From: Bradyrhizobium algeriense
Lineage (GTDB): Bacteria; Pseudomonadota; Alphaproteobacteria; Rhizobiales; Xanthobacteraceae
Length of the DNA: 46,163 nt
NCBI RefSeq assembly: GCF_003062295.1
Contig: NZ_PYCN01000039.1
Coordinates: forward strand, 1-46,163
Direction: 5' to 3'
The stretch's first letter is position 1, and every line of letters starts with the position of its first letter. Shown in pieces: positions 23,612 to 31,732 of the stretch. The notes below the pieces were generated by a model. That model searched no databases. It was given only the letters and a program-made list of their open reading frames with translations, and was not told the DNA's origin. The position numbers and the translations under genes were made by a program.

Positions 23612-24682
23612 ATGGCGAGCTATCTCCCCAAACAAGCGTCGACCCATCGGCTCGCGCACTCCACCGGCCTGGCCATGTTGTTATTCGGCTCGCTGTCTGG
23701 CGCGGCCTACGCGGACGAAAGCGGTGTGTCGTACTGGCTGCCCGGGCGGTTCGGCAGTCTGGCTGCCACTCCCCAGGTGCCGGGCTGGTCTTGGGCCGAA
23801 GTCTACTATCATACCTCGGTCGGAGCATCCGGAGGCGTGGCGGCCGCAAAGCAGATCCAGATCGGAAGGATCCCCGCGAACGTCAACGTCAGCCTGAATG
23901 CAAGTCTTAATGCCCAGGCCGACCTCGTGCTGCTTAACCCGACATACACGTTCGCTACACCCGTGCTGGGTGGACAACTGGCCATAGGTGTTATCGGCCT
24001 GTTCGGTCGAGCCAGCACCGGCATCGACGGCACGCTCACGACAGCGGTTGGTCCCCTCGTGACGACCCGGACGGGAAGCATCTCAGATTCGCTTACGTCG
24101 GTTGGAGACCTGTATCCGCAAGCCACACTGAAGTGGAATGCCGGCGTGCATAATTTCATGACCTACGTGACCGGAGACATCCCGGTTGGCGCCTACGATC
24201 CCAATCGTCTCTCCAATCTCGGTATCGGTCACGGCGCAATCGACGGCGGTGGCGGCTACACCTTTTTCAATCCAGCGGCAGGACAAGAGTTTTCGGCCGT
24301 CGCGGGCTTTACCTACAACTTCAAGAACCAGGACACGCAATATCAGAACGGCATTGATTTCCACCTTGACTGGGGCGTCTCCCAATTCCTCTCGAAGCAG
24401 GTTTTCGTCGGGTTTGTCGGGTACGCCTATCAGCAGATCACCGACGACTTCGGTCAACACCCCATCCTTGGCGGATTCCGGTCCCGCGTTGCCGGAATTG
24501 GACCGCAAATCGGGATTCTTTTTCCGGTTGGAGACATGCAGGGATATCTCAACCTGAAAGGATATGGCGAATTCGCTGCCGAGAACCGGCCGTCGGGATG
24601 GAATACCTGGGTGACGTTCTCGATCTCGCCGATGGCGCCGACCAGCACCGTGACGCCGACGCGGCGGATGGTGAACAAGTGA
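23612..24682 (+). CDS. MetA-pathway-type outer-membrane protein (SphA-like)
   Basis: This 356-residue protein has a signal peptide ending near GAAYADE. A beta-barrel-like mature part resembles the 'MetA-pathway of phenol degradation' family of outer-membrane transporters: the start SGVSYWLPGRFGSLAATPQVPGWS, alternating strands such as ADLVLLNPTYTFATPVLGGQ, YVTGDIPVGAYDP, and a last strand with WNTWVTFSIS. The substrate is unknown; family members are linked to hydrophobic or aromatic compounds, but no catabolic genes lie here. ATG 23612 was chosen over 23600 because GAGG at 23596 is too close to the latter. It is convergent with the TAXI-type gene. Confidence 0.82.
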   Translation: MASYLPKQASTHRLAHSTGLAMLLFGSLSGAAYADESGVSYWLPGRFGSLAATPQVPGWSWAEVYYHTSVGASGGVAAAKQIQIGRIPANVNVSLNASLNAQADLVLLNPTYTFATPVLGGQLAIGVIGLFGRASTGIDGTLTTAVGPLVTTRTGSISDSLTSVGDLYPQATLKWNAGVHNFMTYVTGDIPVGAYDPNRLSNLGIGHGAIDGGGGYTFFNPAAGQEFSAVAGFTYNFKNQDTQYQNGIDFHLDWGVSQFLSKQVFVGFVGYAYQQITDDFGQHPILGGFRSRVAGIGPQIGILFPVGDMQGYLNLKGYGEFAAENRPSGWNTWVTFSISPMAPTSTVTPTRRMVNK

Positions 24683-24693
24683 GCCAACCCGGG

Positions 24694-24717
24694 CAGCTCC
24701 GCGGGACTGCGGAGTTG
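24694..24717. terminator. Hairpin between convergent genes
   Basis: CAGCTCCGC and GCGGAGTTG pair over 9 bp with one G-T wobble and a 6-nt loop. It lies between the stops at 24682 (plus) and 24734 (minus), so it may serve both. No T run is present. Confidence 0.5.
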
Positions 24718-24733
24718 TCGTGTCCCTGTGCAC

Positions 24734-26053
24734 TTAATTCAATTTGCGCAGCATGGTCCGGCGATGGCTCATCAAGTATTGAAGCCTGTGGGCTGTCAGA
24801 CTTAGCGCGGCCATAGCGGGGCTGTCGGCCCCCTCGCCATTCGCGTTCCTGGCGAGTTCAGACTTCAGGATATCGTCGATACGCTTTTCTATTTCTTCCA
24901 GTTCGGCTTCGCTCTTGGCACCCTTGATCTCGTTGCCGCACTCATAGAGCGGTTCGAGCATGCTTTGCGGGGTATTCCCAGAACCTGCGAAGCGCCAAGC
25001 TGCAACAATGATCGAGATCAACGATCCCAGCAGCAATGACCCATAGTACAGCTTGTCGTCATACTTATCGAGAAAGCTCTGCTGGTTTCCGTTGTAGTAC
25101 GTAGCAGCTCCCGGATGGATAGGGATCAGCGCGTCGGCGTCGGTGCTCGGTGCGGCAGCTTGCGCCAGTATCGGATATTGGGACAGCAAGTCTCTTCGGA
25201 CGTCGACCAGCGATTGCGTTAGGTCGGTGATGGTGCCGTTATTCACCGACTTGTTGGCAACAAGAAAATATGAAACGCGAAGCGAGGTAAGATCATCGGA
25301 TGGAACAGGTGGCGCGCCCCGCAAGGTTCCCTTTGGAATGTCGTAACTCTCGTAATACTGCGCGACGTTCGCCACCGCTCCGGCCGATTCGATTGCGATC
25401 AGTTTCGGAGCCGAACCTCTTGGGTGCTCCTGCTGAAAGAACTGTCTGACCTTGGCCAGGTACTTCTCGGTAAGAGGAACGACAGCAAGAAGGGCGTGAA
25501 CCCGTCCGGATGAAATCGCGGTCGCGCCGTCGGCAATTGAGACATCCTGGAAAATGACCTTGGCGCGATCAAGCTGGTAAACTTGCTTCAGCGCGTCTAC
25601 TGTGGGCCTGTTGATCGCACCTCCGATAACGCCGATCGTTGTATTGCGAAGATCGCCGAGACTATCGCCGCTCACCGTCGAAGGTGCCATGAGCAGAACC
25701 ACGCCATGGGTCAGAAGGAGCACGCTCCTCGCATCTGCCAGCCCACCGGTATCGCCGCGAACGACGGCGAGGTCTGCCTTGTGCGCAGCCAGCAGTTCCG
25801 ATGCCTTCGCTGATGTATTGGCATCCACTATCTTCAATCGGACGTGGGCGTTCGACGTCGTCAGGCGCGCCGCGACTGCGGAAATCAACGACAAGGCCTC
25901 TCCGTCAATCGAGCCGACCGCCACTGTCAAAACGACTGGCTTGGCGAAGTAGCGATACGACAACCACGCGCCGCTTATGATAGCCGCGGCAGCAGCCCCC
26001 ACTATCGTTAACCTCAGCCATCGCGGCCACAGGCTGGTCGCTGGGCTGGCCAT
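24734..26053 (-). CDS. TAXI-family solute-binding protein, membrane-anchored
   Basis: This 439-residue protein is related to the TAXI-type TRAP-transporter binding proteins (LTVAVGSIDGEALSLISAVA; ADLAVVRGDTGGLADARSVLLL; IGVIGGAINRPTV). It has an N-terminal membrane helix (about 11-31), the binding domain, a second helix near 330-350 (YYGSLLLGSLISIIVAAW), and then about 90 residues rich in charged amino acids, probably cytoplasmic and partly coiled (SEAELEEIEKRIDDILKSEL). No TRAP permease gene is nearby. It starts 4 bp after the DUF992 gene, so the two share a transcript with the boxes at 26624 and 26650. A sensor or scaffold role is possible. Confidence 0.82.
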   Translation of the reverse strand: MASPATSLWPRWLRLTIVGAAAAAIISGAWLSYRYFAKPVVLTVAVGSIDGEALSLISAVAARLTTSNAHVRLKIVDANTSAKASELLAAHKADLAVVRGDTGGLADARSVLLLTHGVVLLMAPSTVSGDSLGDLRNTTIGVIGGAINRPTVDALKQVYQLDRAKVIFQDVSIADGATAISSGRVHALLAVVPLTEKYLAKVRQFFQQEHPRGSAPKLIAIESAGAVANVAQYYESYDIPKGTLRGAPPVPSDDLTSLRVSYFLVANKSVNNGTITDLTQSLVDVRRDLLSQYPILAQAAAPSTDADALIPIHPGAATYYNGNQQSFLDKYDDKLYYGSLLLGSLISIIVAAWRFAGSGNTPQSMLEPLYECGNEIKGAKSEAELEEIEKRIDDILKSELARNANGEGADSPAMAALSLTAHRLQYLMSHRRTMLRKLN

Positions 26054-26057
26054 CGGT

Positions 26058-26549
26058 TCAGGGCGCCAAAGCCAGCGTGAGGCCCGACACGCCCAGCGAC
26101 ACGTTCAAACCCGCCTGCCCCTCGACCGATAATGGTTGCAGGGCAATCGTCCGGTTTGAGCCGCCAAACAAGACGTTGGCTCCGACCCCTACCCCGACCG
26201 CGATGTCGCCGCTGGCGCCCACATACTCGCCCGCCAGCGCCCCGATCGGCGCCCCCTGAGTTGGAGCAAACACGCCCCACGCCATTACCCCGCCCGCGGT
26301 GATCCCGAGTTCGAGGCCAACGGTATTCATCACACCGTTATAGTTCTGAGGGGGATACGGCCCGTTGGGTGCATACCTGCAAGTCATCCGCTGGCTCTCG
26401 GCGACGATCAGACCGATGCTCGGAGCAAGGTTACAGGTCAGCATGCCGGCCTGGACGCCCGGAGGCGGCTGCTGAGCCGACGCGAACGCGGGAGCCAGAA
26501 GTATCGTCGCGGCGAGGCTCATTACCCGAACGAAACAGTAGCTGGGCAT
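26058..26549 (-). CDS. DUF992 exported protein
   Basis: This 163-residue protein has a signal peptide ending near SAQQ. The body follows the DUF992 pattern: GVQAGMLTCNLAPSIGLIVA with SQRMTCRYAPNGP (a Cys pair), then Gly/Ala-rich strands (YVGASGDIAVGVGVGANVLF; GSNRTIALQPLSVEGQAGLN). It is probably a small periplasmic or outer-membrane beta protein; its function is unknown. It is the first gene of an operon with the TAXI-type protein. Two boxes lie upstream in the gene's orientation, at 74 and 100 bp from the start. Confidence 0.85.
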   Translation of the reverse strand: MPSYCFVRVMSLAATILLAPAFASAQQPPPGVQAGMLTCNLAPSIGLIVAESQRMTCRYAPNGPYPPQNYNGVMNTVGLELGITAGGVMAWGVFAPTQGAPIGALAGEYVGASGDIAVGVGVGANVLFGGSNRTIALQPLSVEGQAGLNVSLGVSGLTLALAP

Positions 26550-26623
26550 GATCGTTCACTCCCTGCGAGGCTCACACCGCTCGCTGTTATAGATGAGCCC
26601 ACTCGGGCTGATGTGCGGAGTAG

Positions 26624-26636
26624 CTATACGAACCGG
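26624..26636 (-). promoter_or_regulatory. Degenerate second box, DUF992 operon
   Basis: On the minus strand it reads CCGGTTCGTATAG, one base shorter than the consensus and closest to the box at 18919 (GTATAG end). It lies downstream of the exact box at 26650, in tandem. Confidence 0.4.
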
Positions 26637-26649
26637 CGGAGTCATCTGC

Positions 26650-26663
26650 CTATGCAAAATCGG
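26650..26663 (-). promoter_or_regulatory. CCGATTTTGCATAG box, DUF992-TAXI operon
   Basis: On the minus strand it is the exact consensus CCGATTTTGCATAG, ending 100 bp before ATG 26549. Confidence 0.75.
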
Positions 26664-26727
26664 ACCGTAATCGACGCGCAACGCTGATTATCTGTCCCAA
26701 TGAATTGGCGGCTTAATGCCGATGACG

Positions 26728-26741
26728 CCGATTTCGCATAG
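26728..26741 (+). promoter_or_regulatory. CCGATTTTGCATAG-type box, DUF2721 gene
   Basis: CCGATTTCGCATAG (13 of 14) on the plus strand, ending 88 bp before ATG 26830. It is divergent from the box at 26650. Confidence 0.7.
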
Positions 26742-26829
26742 TCGATCCATCGGATGGTGCGTTACGTGACGGCGAACAAATCGGGCGGCCTAAGCGACGC
26801 GGCCTGATCGTGAACCGGAAGCCCGCTCA

Positions 26830-27264
26830 ATGTTGACAGATACGCCATCAGTAACTCAGCTATCTCACGTCATCTCGCAGTCAGCGGCCCCCGCCTTCCT
26901 GCTGGGCGCACTGGGCGCCTTCATCGCTATCCTGATCTCCCGCCTGAACCGGATCGTTGACCGGACGGTGATCCTGAACGGGATCCTCGATGACGATACG
27001 GTCCGATGCCGGCTGAAGGCCGATCTGCCGCGTCTGATGCAGCGCGCGGCGATGATGAACCGGGCGATCTTCTGGGCAGTGATCGCAAGCATCTCGGTGA
27101 CGCTTCTCGTGATCGTTGCTTTTGTAACGGCGTTCTTTCAGATACAGCACGAACGCGGAGTCGCCATCTTCTTCATGATTTCGCTCGGCGCGTTCACCAT
27201 CTCGCTGGTAGATTTTGCCCGTGAAGTCCGGATCGCGCTGAGCGAATATGATCACTACGGCTGA
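26830..27264 (+). CDS. DUF2721 membrane protein
   Basis: This 144-residue integral membrane protein has three predicted segments: SAAPAFLLGALGAFIAILIS (about 18-37), MNRAIFWAVIASISVTLLVIVAFVTAFF (about 78-105) and GVAIFFMISLGAFTISLVDF (about 111-130). A basic loop with SRLNRIVDRTVILN follows the first one. This matches the DUF2721 family, whose function is unknown. It is preceded by its own box, and its stop faces the stop of the small secreted protein at 27270, 5 bp away. Confidence 0.85.
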   Translation: MLTDTPSVTQLSHVISQSAAPAFLLGALGAFIAILISRLNRIVDRTVILNGILDDDTVRCRLKADLPRLMQRAAMMNRAIFWAVIASISVTLLVIVAFVTAFFQIQHERGVAIFFMISLGAFTISLVDFAREVRIALSEYDHYG

Positions 27265-27269
27265 GCTTG

Positions 27270-27578
27270 CTACCGCAGCCACTGCCCCATTTGGAGGCAG
27301 GTCTGCAAACTGACGTAACTTGGCGTGCCGCCAATGCTCTCTTGCGAGACACAGCTTGCCCGGCTTGGCGCAGGAAATTTCGACCACCGGCCGGCCAGCT
27401 GCCGCCTGGCCTTCTGTTCGTCGTTGATACAGCTCCTTAGCGACTGATCAACGGAGAGGCTGGCGGTAGCAGCGACATCGAGCTTGCAACTCCGCGCGAT
27501 ATCGAACTTCGGCACACCGCCAGCCACCGGCATGACCAACTGCGAACTCAGAACAATCATTGAAATTGAGATGGGCAT
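27270..27578 (-). CDS. Small secreted Cys-containing protein, unknown
   Basis: This protein of about 102 residues has an N-terminal hydrophobic segment (MPISISMIVLSSQLVMPVAG). The mature part has four cysteines spaced through ARSCKLDVAATASLSVDQSL, RSCINDEQKARRQLAGRWSK, RASCVSQESIGG and SLQTCLQM. I recall similar short proteins in Bradyrhizobium genomes but no named domain. I chose ATG 27578, with GAGGGG 7 bp upstream, over ATG 27593. A box lies about 85 bp upstream in the same orientation. Confidence 0.7.
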   Translation of the reverse strand: MPISISMIVLSSQLVMPVAGGVPKFDIARSCKLDVAATASLSVDQSLRSCINDEQKARRQLAGRWSKFPAPSRASCVSQESIGGTPSYVSLQTCLQMGQWLR

Positions 27579-27662
27579 CTCCTGGCCCCTCATTCGTATT
27601 TTGGCTCAACGGTCACAACGAAACCGCTTTCGCAAATCATGTCTATTTAGGCACGGCGCCGT

Positions 27663-27676
27663 ATATGCAAAATCCG
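27663..27676 (-). promoter_or_regulatory. CCGATTTTGCATAG-type box, small Cys protein gene
   Basis: On the minus strand it reads CGGATTTTGCATAT (12 of 14), ending about 84 bp before ATG 27578 and oriented with the gene. Confidence 0.6.
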
Positions 27677-28044
27677 CCTACAGGAAAACGACTCCTGGGA
27701 TACTCAAGACATAGCCGCATGCACGGGTAACATCCTGTTCGGCATTGATGTCAAGGTCGCCAGAGCGGGCTGTTCAAATTCTACCTCGTGTTCGCGATTG
27801 CCTACTGCAAAACCTGGTCCGGATTGCAGCTCCGGACGTATCGGTTGCCCAAGTTCATGCGAAGCGGGCGAGCATGGGCGCGCGGCGCGAGGTTGGCATG
27901 GGCGATGACGGAGCGTTATCGGTCGGCGAAACGGGCCGAGAAGCGGCGCGGGGGACGCGGTGCGAACAGCACAGGGCACAGGGCTACACAATTACATCGC
28001 ATGACAATCGGCTCGCCGGCAAATTCCTCTCGCCTGAAGTCAGG

Positions 28045-28291
28045 ATCAATGCTGCTGGCAGGCCGGGCTTATGATGCCGATTGGATCAGACGGCTTGTCG
28101 CTGAAAAAGGCGCTTGGGCTAACATCTCGCAACGAACCGATCTGTATCTCTATCGAGCGCGCAAACTGATCGAAACATTCTTCAATGAGATCAAGCAGCG
28201 TCGTCGAGTCGCCACTTGTTACGGCAAGTTGGCGACCAACTATCGGGGCCTTCATCCATCTCGCATCAAAACGGCTGTGGCTGCGCGTTGA
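28045..28291 (+). pseudogene. IS5-family transposase remnant (C-terminal third)
   Basis: The translation reads GSMLLAGRAYDADWIRRLVA, then EKGAWANIS, then directly LYLYRARKLIETFFNEIKQR and RRVATCYGKLATNYR. This is the C-terminal part of an IS5-type transposase (DDE family; Asp of RAYDAD and Glu of IETFFN). About 12 residues between ANIS and LYLYRAR are missing. A frameshift follows NYR: the usual end AFIHLASKRLWLRVD is in another frame just after 28247. No terminal inverted repeats were found. Non-functional. Confidence 0.7.
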
Positions 28292-28353
28292 TGGTACACG
28301 CCCTAGCTAGTTCAATTAACAGGAACTGGCGAGATCTCACATCACACCTCAAC

Positions 28354-28377
28354 GGCCGCTTTGCGCCACGAGCGGTC
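28354..28377. repeat. Dispersed imperfect palindrome copy
   Basis: GGCCGCTTTGCGCCACGAGC plus GGTC, with CCGCT/AGCGG arms and a GCGCCA centre. It lies 60 bp after the IS5 remnant. Confidence 0.5.
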
Positions 28378-28581
28378 GTTCCATGATCGTTCATTTCGCG
28401 AATTGGACTTTCGGGAATTGGTCGGCGCATATCTGTGGATTGCCTATGCGAGATCATTCCCGTTCCGAAACACCGCTCGCACTGACGCTGTAGCGCGTTC
28501 AGTTCAGCCTGTTCACGCTAGCTGTCTCTAGATTTTCTTTGATCTCCCGGTGCACACATCGTGCACACGGCGCCCACTAAG

Positions 28582-28755
28582 AAGCCCCAGCGATGATCGA
28601 CCTCGTCTTGAAGCCCGGCCCTCCCGGTATCGGCACCCGGCTGCTCAAGGATGATCGATCGCCCGTTCCGCATGATTAGGCGTGTCCAGACCAAGAGGGC
28701 GCGCGACTAGCTGTCGTAGATTCCGATCAGCCGCGCTCCCTGAGGGATTAGCCGC
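28582..28755 (-). pseudogene. Relic of a second trbI
   Basis: On the minus strand this about 170-bp stretch repeats part of the intact trbI at about 30793-30973 with scattered differences. The decoded remnant has LIPQGARLIGIYDS, a stop, LLVWTRLIMRNGRSIILE and QPGADT, against LVPQGARLIGIYDS, LLVWTRLIMPNGRSIVLE and QPGADTAG in intact TrbI. Small deletions break the frame, including loss of the HVSHGQ segment. It shows that a second, related conjugation module once stood here or that part of this one was duplicated. Confidence 0.8.
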
Positions 28756-29362
28756 GAGCGATCACGCGCGATGGGCGGTGACCGAAGCGGCACCGCGTCG
28801 GCACGGCCAAGCGCCACGGAGCGGCCCGACAACGAGCGAGCATACGATCGCAGATGACGGGAGAGGCAATGCAACCCTCCAGTCCTTGCGCTAGACAGTT
28901 TTACTTGCGGCATAACATCGGACCTGAATACTAGACTAAAGGCAAGGCTTAGTTCGGGTAAGGCGATTTTTCTCGCTCAATTCAGGTGCAGGCATTCCCG
29001 AGAACGCCCTCGTTGGTATAAGCGCCGGCTGCCGCAGCAGAGCACAGGCTGCGCCCTGCTCTGATCACGTGATGCTTGCCCGTCTGTAAATCGCTTTCGC
29101 CGGATGCTCGCAATGGGCGCGATGTTCACGACAAGGTGCAGTCGCCACGCATAACGTAACGCGAAGTCGCTTATCCGACGATCTGAGAGAAGCGTGCGCT
29201 CCTCGGGCGACACGCGGTCCGGATGGCGCCTCCGTCATCGCCTGCCGGACGCCGGCGGCAGGGCACGGATCGGCCCAATAAAAAACACAACCTGCCGACG
29301 AAATCACCCGATTCCAAATATCATATGGATGCTCCTGCATTTTCAGAGCACCATGGTCGCGA

Positions 29363-30319
29363 ATGGCCGACGAACAAGACCACAGATATTTATCTCTCCG
29401 CAATCAATCTGCAACGATCCCCCTTCAACACCTCCGATATGCGGTTGTTTCCGCGGAGTATGGAAGCTTCCGGCGGGCTGCAGAAGCGTTGTTGACGCAG
29501 CAGTCAACTCTGAGCCGCTGCATTCGAGAACTCGAGGAATCAATAGGCGTGATTGTGTTCGAGCGATCGAGCGGCGGCGTCTGCGCCACGTCGGCTGGCC
29601 GGGATTTTCTCCGAACGGCGCGGTCGATTCTCGAACAAATGGATGCGCTGGTTACGTCAGCCAAGTCTAACGGACGCGGCGAGGCTGGGCGGCTGTCTGT
29701 GGGATTCTATACGTCGCTGTCGGCCGGCAATTTACGGGCGACGTTGGTAGATTTCAGGCAGCGGTGCCCACAGGTCGCACTTGGCATGGTCGAAAGGTCG
29801 CGGATGCGCCTCGTCACCGCCTTACGCAATGGTGCAATCGACGTTGTCATCGCGACCGACGGGGGACACGTCTTTGACAGCAACGCCTTGCCGCTGTGGA
29901 GCGAGCGCGTCCTGGTGGCCTTGCCTGAGAGACACCAACTGGCTGGGAAGAAGGCGATCTACTGGACCGACCTGCGGAATGAGACGGTCCTTCTCAGCCA
30001 CTATGACCCGGGACGAGAACTTGAGGATCTCTTGTTGGCGAAGCTGATCTCGACAGCAGACCGTCCCAAGATCGAACGCCATGACGTTAGCAGAGGTATC
30101 ATCAAGACCCTCATATCCATAGGATTCGGTGTCAGTTTGGTGGCCGAGTCCGACATCGGCGTCACTTTTGCGGGCCTGACTTATCGAGAGGTACGAGACG
30201 GCACGGGGCCGAGTCAGGTCAATTATTCAGCACATTGGCGCAAGGACAATGACAATCCGGCGCTGGCAAACTTCCTCAAATTGTTGAGCGAGCGCTATCC
30301 CTTGCCTTGCGCAGGCTGA
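29363..30319 (+). CDS. LysR-family regulator beside trb cluster
   Basis: This 318-residue LysR-type regulator has an HTH at about 20-80 (PLQHLRYAVVSAEYGSFRRA; LTQQSTLSRCIRELEESIGV) and a substrate-binding domain from about 105 (GRLSVGFYTSLSAGNLRATL; GAIDVVIATDGG). LysR genes of this type commonly stand at the trbI end of alphaproteobacterial integrative conjugative elements, so I infer control of, or carriage with, the trb operon. The start ATG 29363 gives a longer N-terminus than usual and has no clear ribosome site; a later start is possible. Its last 25 bp overlap the 3' end of the convergent DUF2274 gene. Confidence 0.88.
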   Translation: MADEQDHRYLSLRNQSATIPLQHLRYAVVSAEYGSFRRAAEALLTQQSTLSRCIRELEESIGVIVFERSSGGVCATSAGRDFLRTARSILEQMDALVTSAKSNGRGEAGRLSVGFYTSLSAGNLRATLVDFRQRCPQVALGMVERSRMRLVTALRNGAIDVVIATDGGHVFDSNALPLWSERVLVALPERHQLAGKKAIYWTDLRNETVLLSHYDPGRELEDLLLAKLISTADRPKIERHDVSRGIIKTLISIGFGVSLVAESDIGVTFAGLTYREVRDGTGPSQVNYSAHWRKDNDNPALANFLKLLSERYPLPCAG

Positions 30320-30534
30320 CCCTTGCGGCGGGTCTTTGCAAAGGCTCGGTCGGTTGCCATGAATCGCGCCAGCATTGGTGCGACCAGCTTTGCCGGATCC
30401 GAGATCGACTGCCCGGTTTCGCGGGCAAGCATGTCGGTGTAGGCCGCGAGGTCGCGATGGACATCGGCCGGCAGTTCTACGGTGAGCTTTACCGGCTTGT
30501 CGTCGGCGATGGCGCCGAGTTTCAGCTTTGCCAT
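30295..30534 (-). CDS. DUF2274 protein of conjugation cluster
   Basis: This 79-residue protein, MAKLKLGAIADDKPVKLTVE continuing LPADVHRDLAAYTDMLARET, matches the DUF2274 family found at the end of trb operons in integrative elements. The fold is probably ribbon-helix-helix-like, so a small DNA-binding or regulatory role is likely but unproven. It begins 4 bp after trbI and is the last gene of the trb transcript. It overlaps the end of the LysR gene tail to tail. Confidence 0.85.
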   Translation of the reverse strand: MAKLKLGAIADDKPVKLTVELPADVHRDLAAYTDMLARETGQSISDPAKLVAPMLARFMATDRAFAKTRRKGQPAQGKG

Positions 30535-30538
30535 TTTT

Positions 30539-31732
30539 TCAGCCTCTGTATGGTTCGAGCACGAGGTCGCGATTGACGATTACCCGCACCGGAAAACCCG
30601 GCCGGATTGTCAGGGTCGGCTGGATGTTGAGATTGCGCCGAACGATCTGCTGACCGGTTTGGTTCAGGGAATCCCCTGCCCCACGGCGAAGGGCCTGCAG
30701 AATGGCGCTGTTTCCGTTGCCAGCATCCGAGCCGGACCCAAGTTCGGCTCCGACACCAAGCAAAGTCGACAGCAACGCCGCCTTGAACAGCTCGCCCCAG
30801 TGATGATCGACCTCGTCGTGAAGCCCAGCATAGCCTGCGGTATCGGCACCCGGCTGGCGCTCAAGGACGATCGATCGGCCGTTCGGCATGATCAGGCGTG
30901 TCCAGACCAGGAGCACGCGTGACTGTCCATGTGAAACGTGGCTATCGTAGATCCCTATCAGCCGCGCACCCTGGGGCACCAACAAAGTTTGACCGGACAG
31001 CGTATCAAATAGCGGTTCGGTCACATGCGCCATGATCTGCCCGGGCAGATCGGAGCGGATCCCCGTAATAAGGGCCGCCGAAATCACAGACCCTGCCTGG
31101 ACGACATAACGCGAGGCTGGCTTCGCCACACGGTCAGGGCTCGTAATCCGCCGATCAACGGCAGCGCTAACAAAAGCGAGCTTGCGGTCCTGTCCATTCT
31201 GGGCAAACGCCTCATCGGACGGTGATGCGGCATTTGAGGTCGTCTCGGGAGTCACTGCCGCCGGTGCCCGAACATTCGTCGACGCAAATACTTTGCTGGT
31301 GCGCGCGGCCTCGCTTTCCTGGCTCATCCGCTGTTGCTCGGGATCGACCGCAAGCGGGCCAGACTGGGCCTGGGCCGCTACAATGGGACGACCGAGATCG
31401 CCGGGCAATGGCGATCCGAGGCGAGGCACGTCGCGCGGAATACCCGCATAGTCGCGCGGCAGCCCGGCAAGGCCGTCGGCCACATTGTGGTGATCGGTGC
31501 TGTACAGCTCTTCGGAAGCTGGAGCACGCGTGCGATTTTGCTGCAGGGCCCACAGCACGACTCCGGAAACCAGAACGAGCGCGAGTGCCGTGCCCCCGGC
31601 CAATACCTTACGCGACAGGCGAGTCACGGGCGGACGTTCTGGACGCAGGCGCAGTGAGCTGGCTATCTCCGCAGCACTCTTCGACGAGGTAGAATCAGGA
31701 CCACCGGCGCCGGTCGTTTGCTTATCAGTCAC
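30539..31732 (-). CDS. trbI: Conjugal transfer protein TrbI (VirB10-like)
   Basis: TrbI is the VirB10-like component linking inner and outer membranes in the type IV secretion channel. The 397-residue protein has a cytoplasmic N-terminus, a membrane helix near 44-63 (VLAGGTALALVLVSGVVLWAL), a Pro/Ala/Ser-rich periplasmic stretch, and the conserved C-terminal beta domain from about 205 (YVVQAGSVISAALITGIRSD; LLVPQGARLIGIYDS; GRSIVLERQPGADTAGYAGL). Intact. It overlaps trbG by 4 bp. A partial relic of a second copy is at 28582. Confidence 0.95.
   Translation of the reverse strand: MTDKQTTGAGGPDSTSSKSAAEIASSLRLRPERPPVTRLSRKVLAGGTALALVLVSGVVLWALQQNRTRAPASEELYSTDHHNVADGLAGLPRDYAGIPRDVPRLGSPLPGDLGRPIVAAQAQSGPLAVDPEQQRMSQESEAARTSKVFASTNVRAPAAVTPETTSNAASPSDEAFAQNGQDRKLAFVSAAVDRRITSPDRVAKPASRYVVQAGSVISAALITGIRSDLPGQIMAHVTEPLFDTLSGQTLLVPQGARLIGIYDSHVSHGQSRVLLVWTRLIMPNGRSIVLERQPGADTAGYAGLHDEVDHHWGELFKAALLSTLLGVGAELGSGSDAGNGNSAILQALRRGAGDSLNQTGQQIVRRNLNIQPTLTIRPGFPVRVIVNRDLVLEPYRG

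Larger units (their letters stand above)
27677..29362. other. Gene-poor stretch with mobile-element remains
   Basis: About 1.7 kb without an intact gene. It contains an IS5-type transposase remnant (28045-28291), a dispersed repeat (28354), a fragment of a second trbI (28582-28755) and a short tandem repeat (GTGCACACATC/GTGCACACGG, 28552-28573). Parts outside these show only short frames of doubtful coding quality. It looks like the eroded junction between the boxed-gene region and the conjugation module. Confidence 0.6.

Noticed and set aside
28444..28457. Another box-like sequence (GATCTCGCATAG on the minus strand)
   Set aside because: Only the GCATAG end matches well and no gene follows in that orientation; it lies among element remains.
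28552..28573. Tandem GTGCACAC repeats as an origin of transfer or replication
   Set aside because: Only two copies of about 11 bp, with no inverted repeats, relaxase or rep gene nearby.
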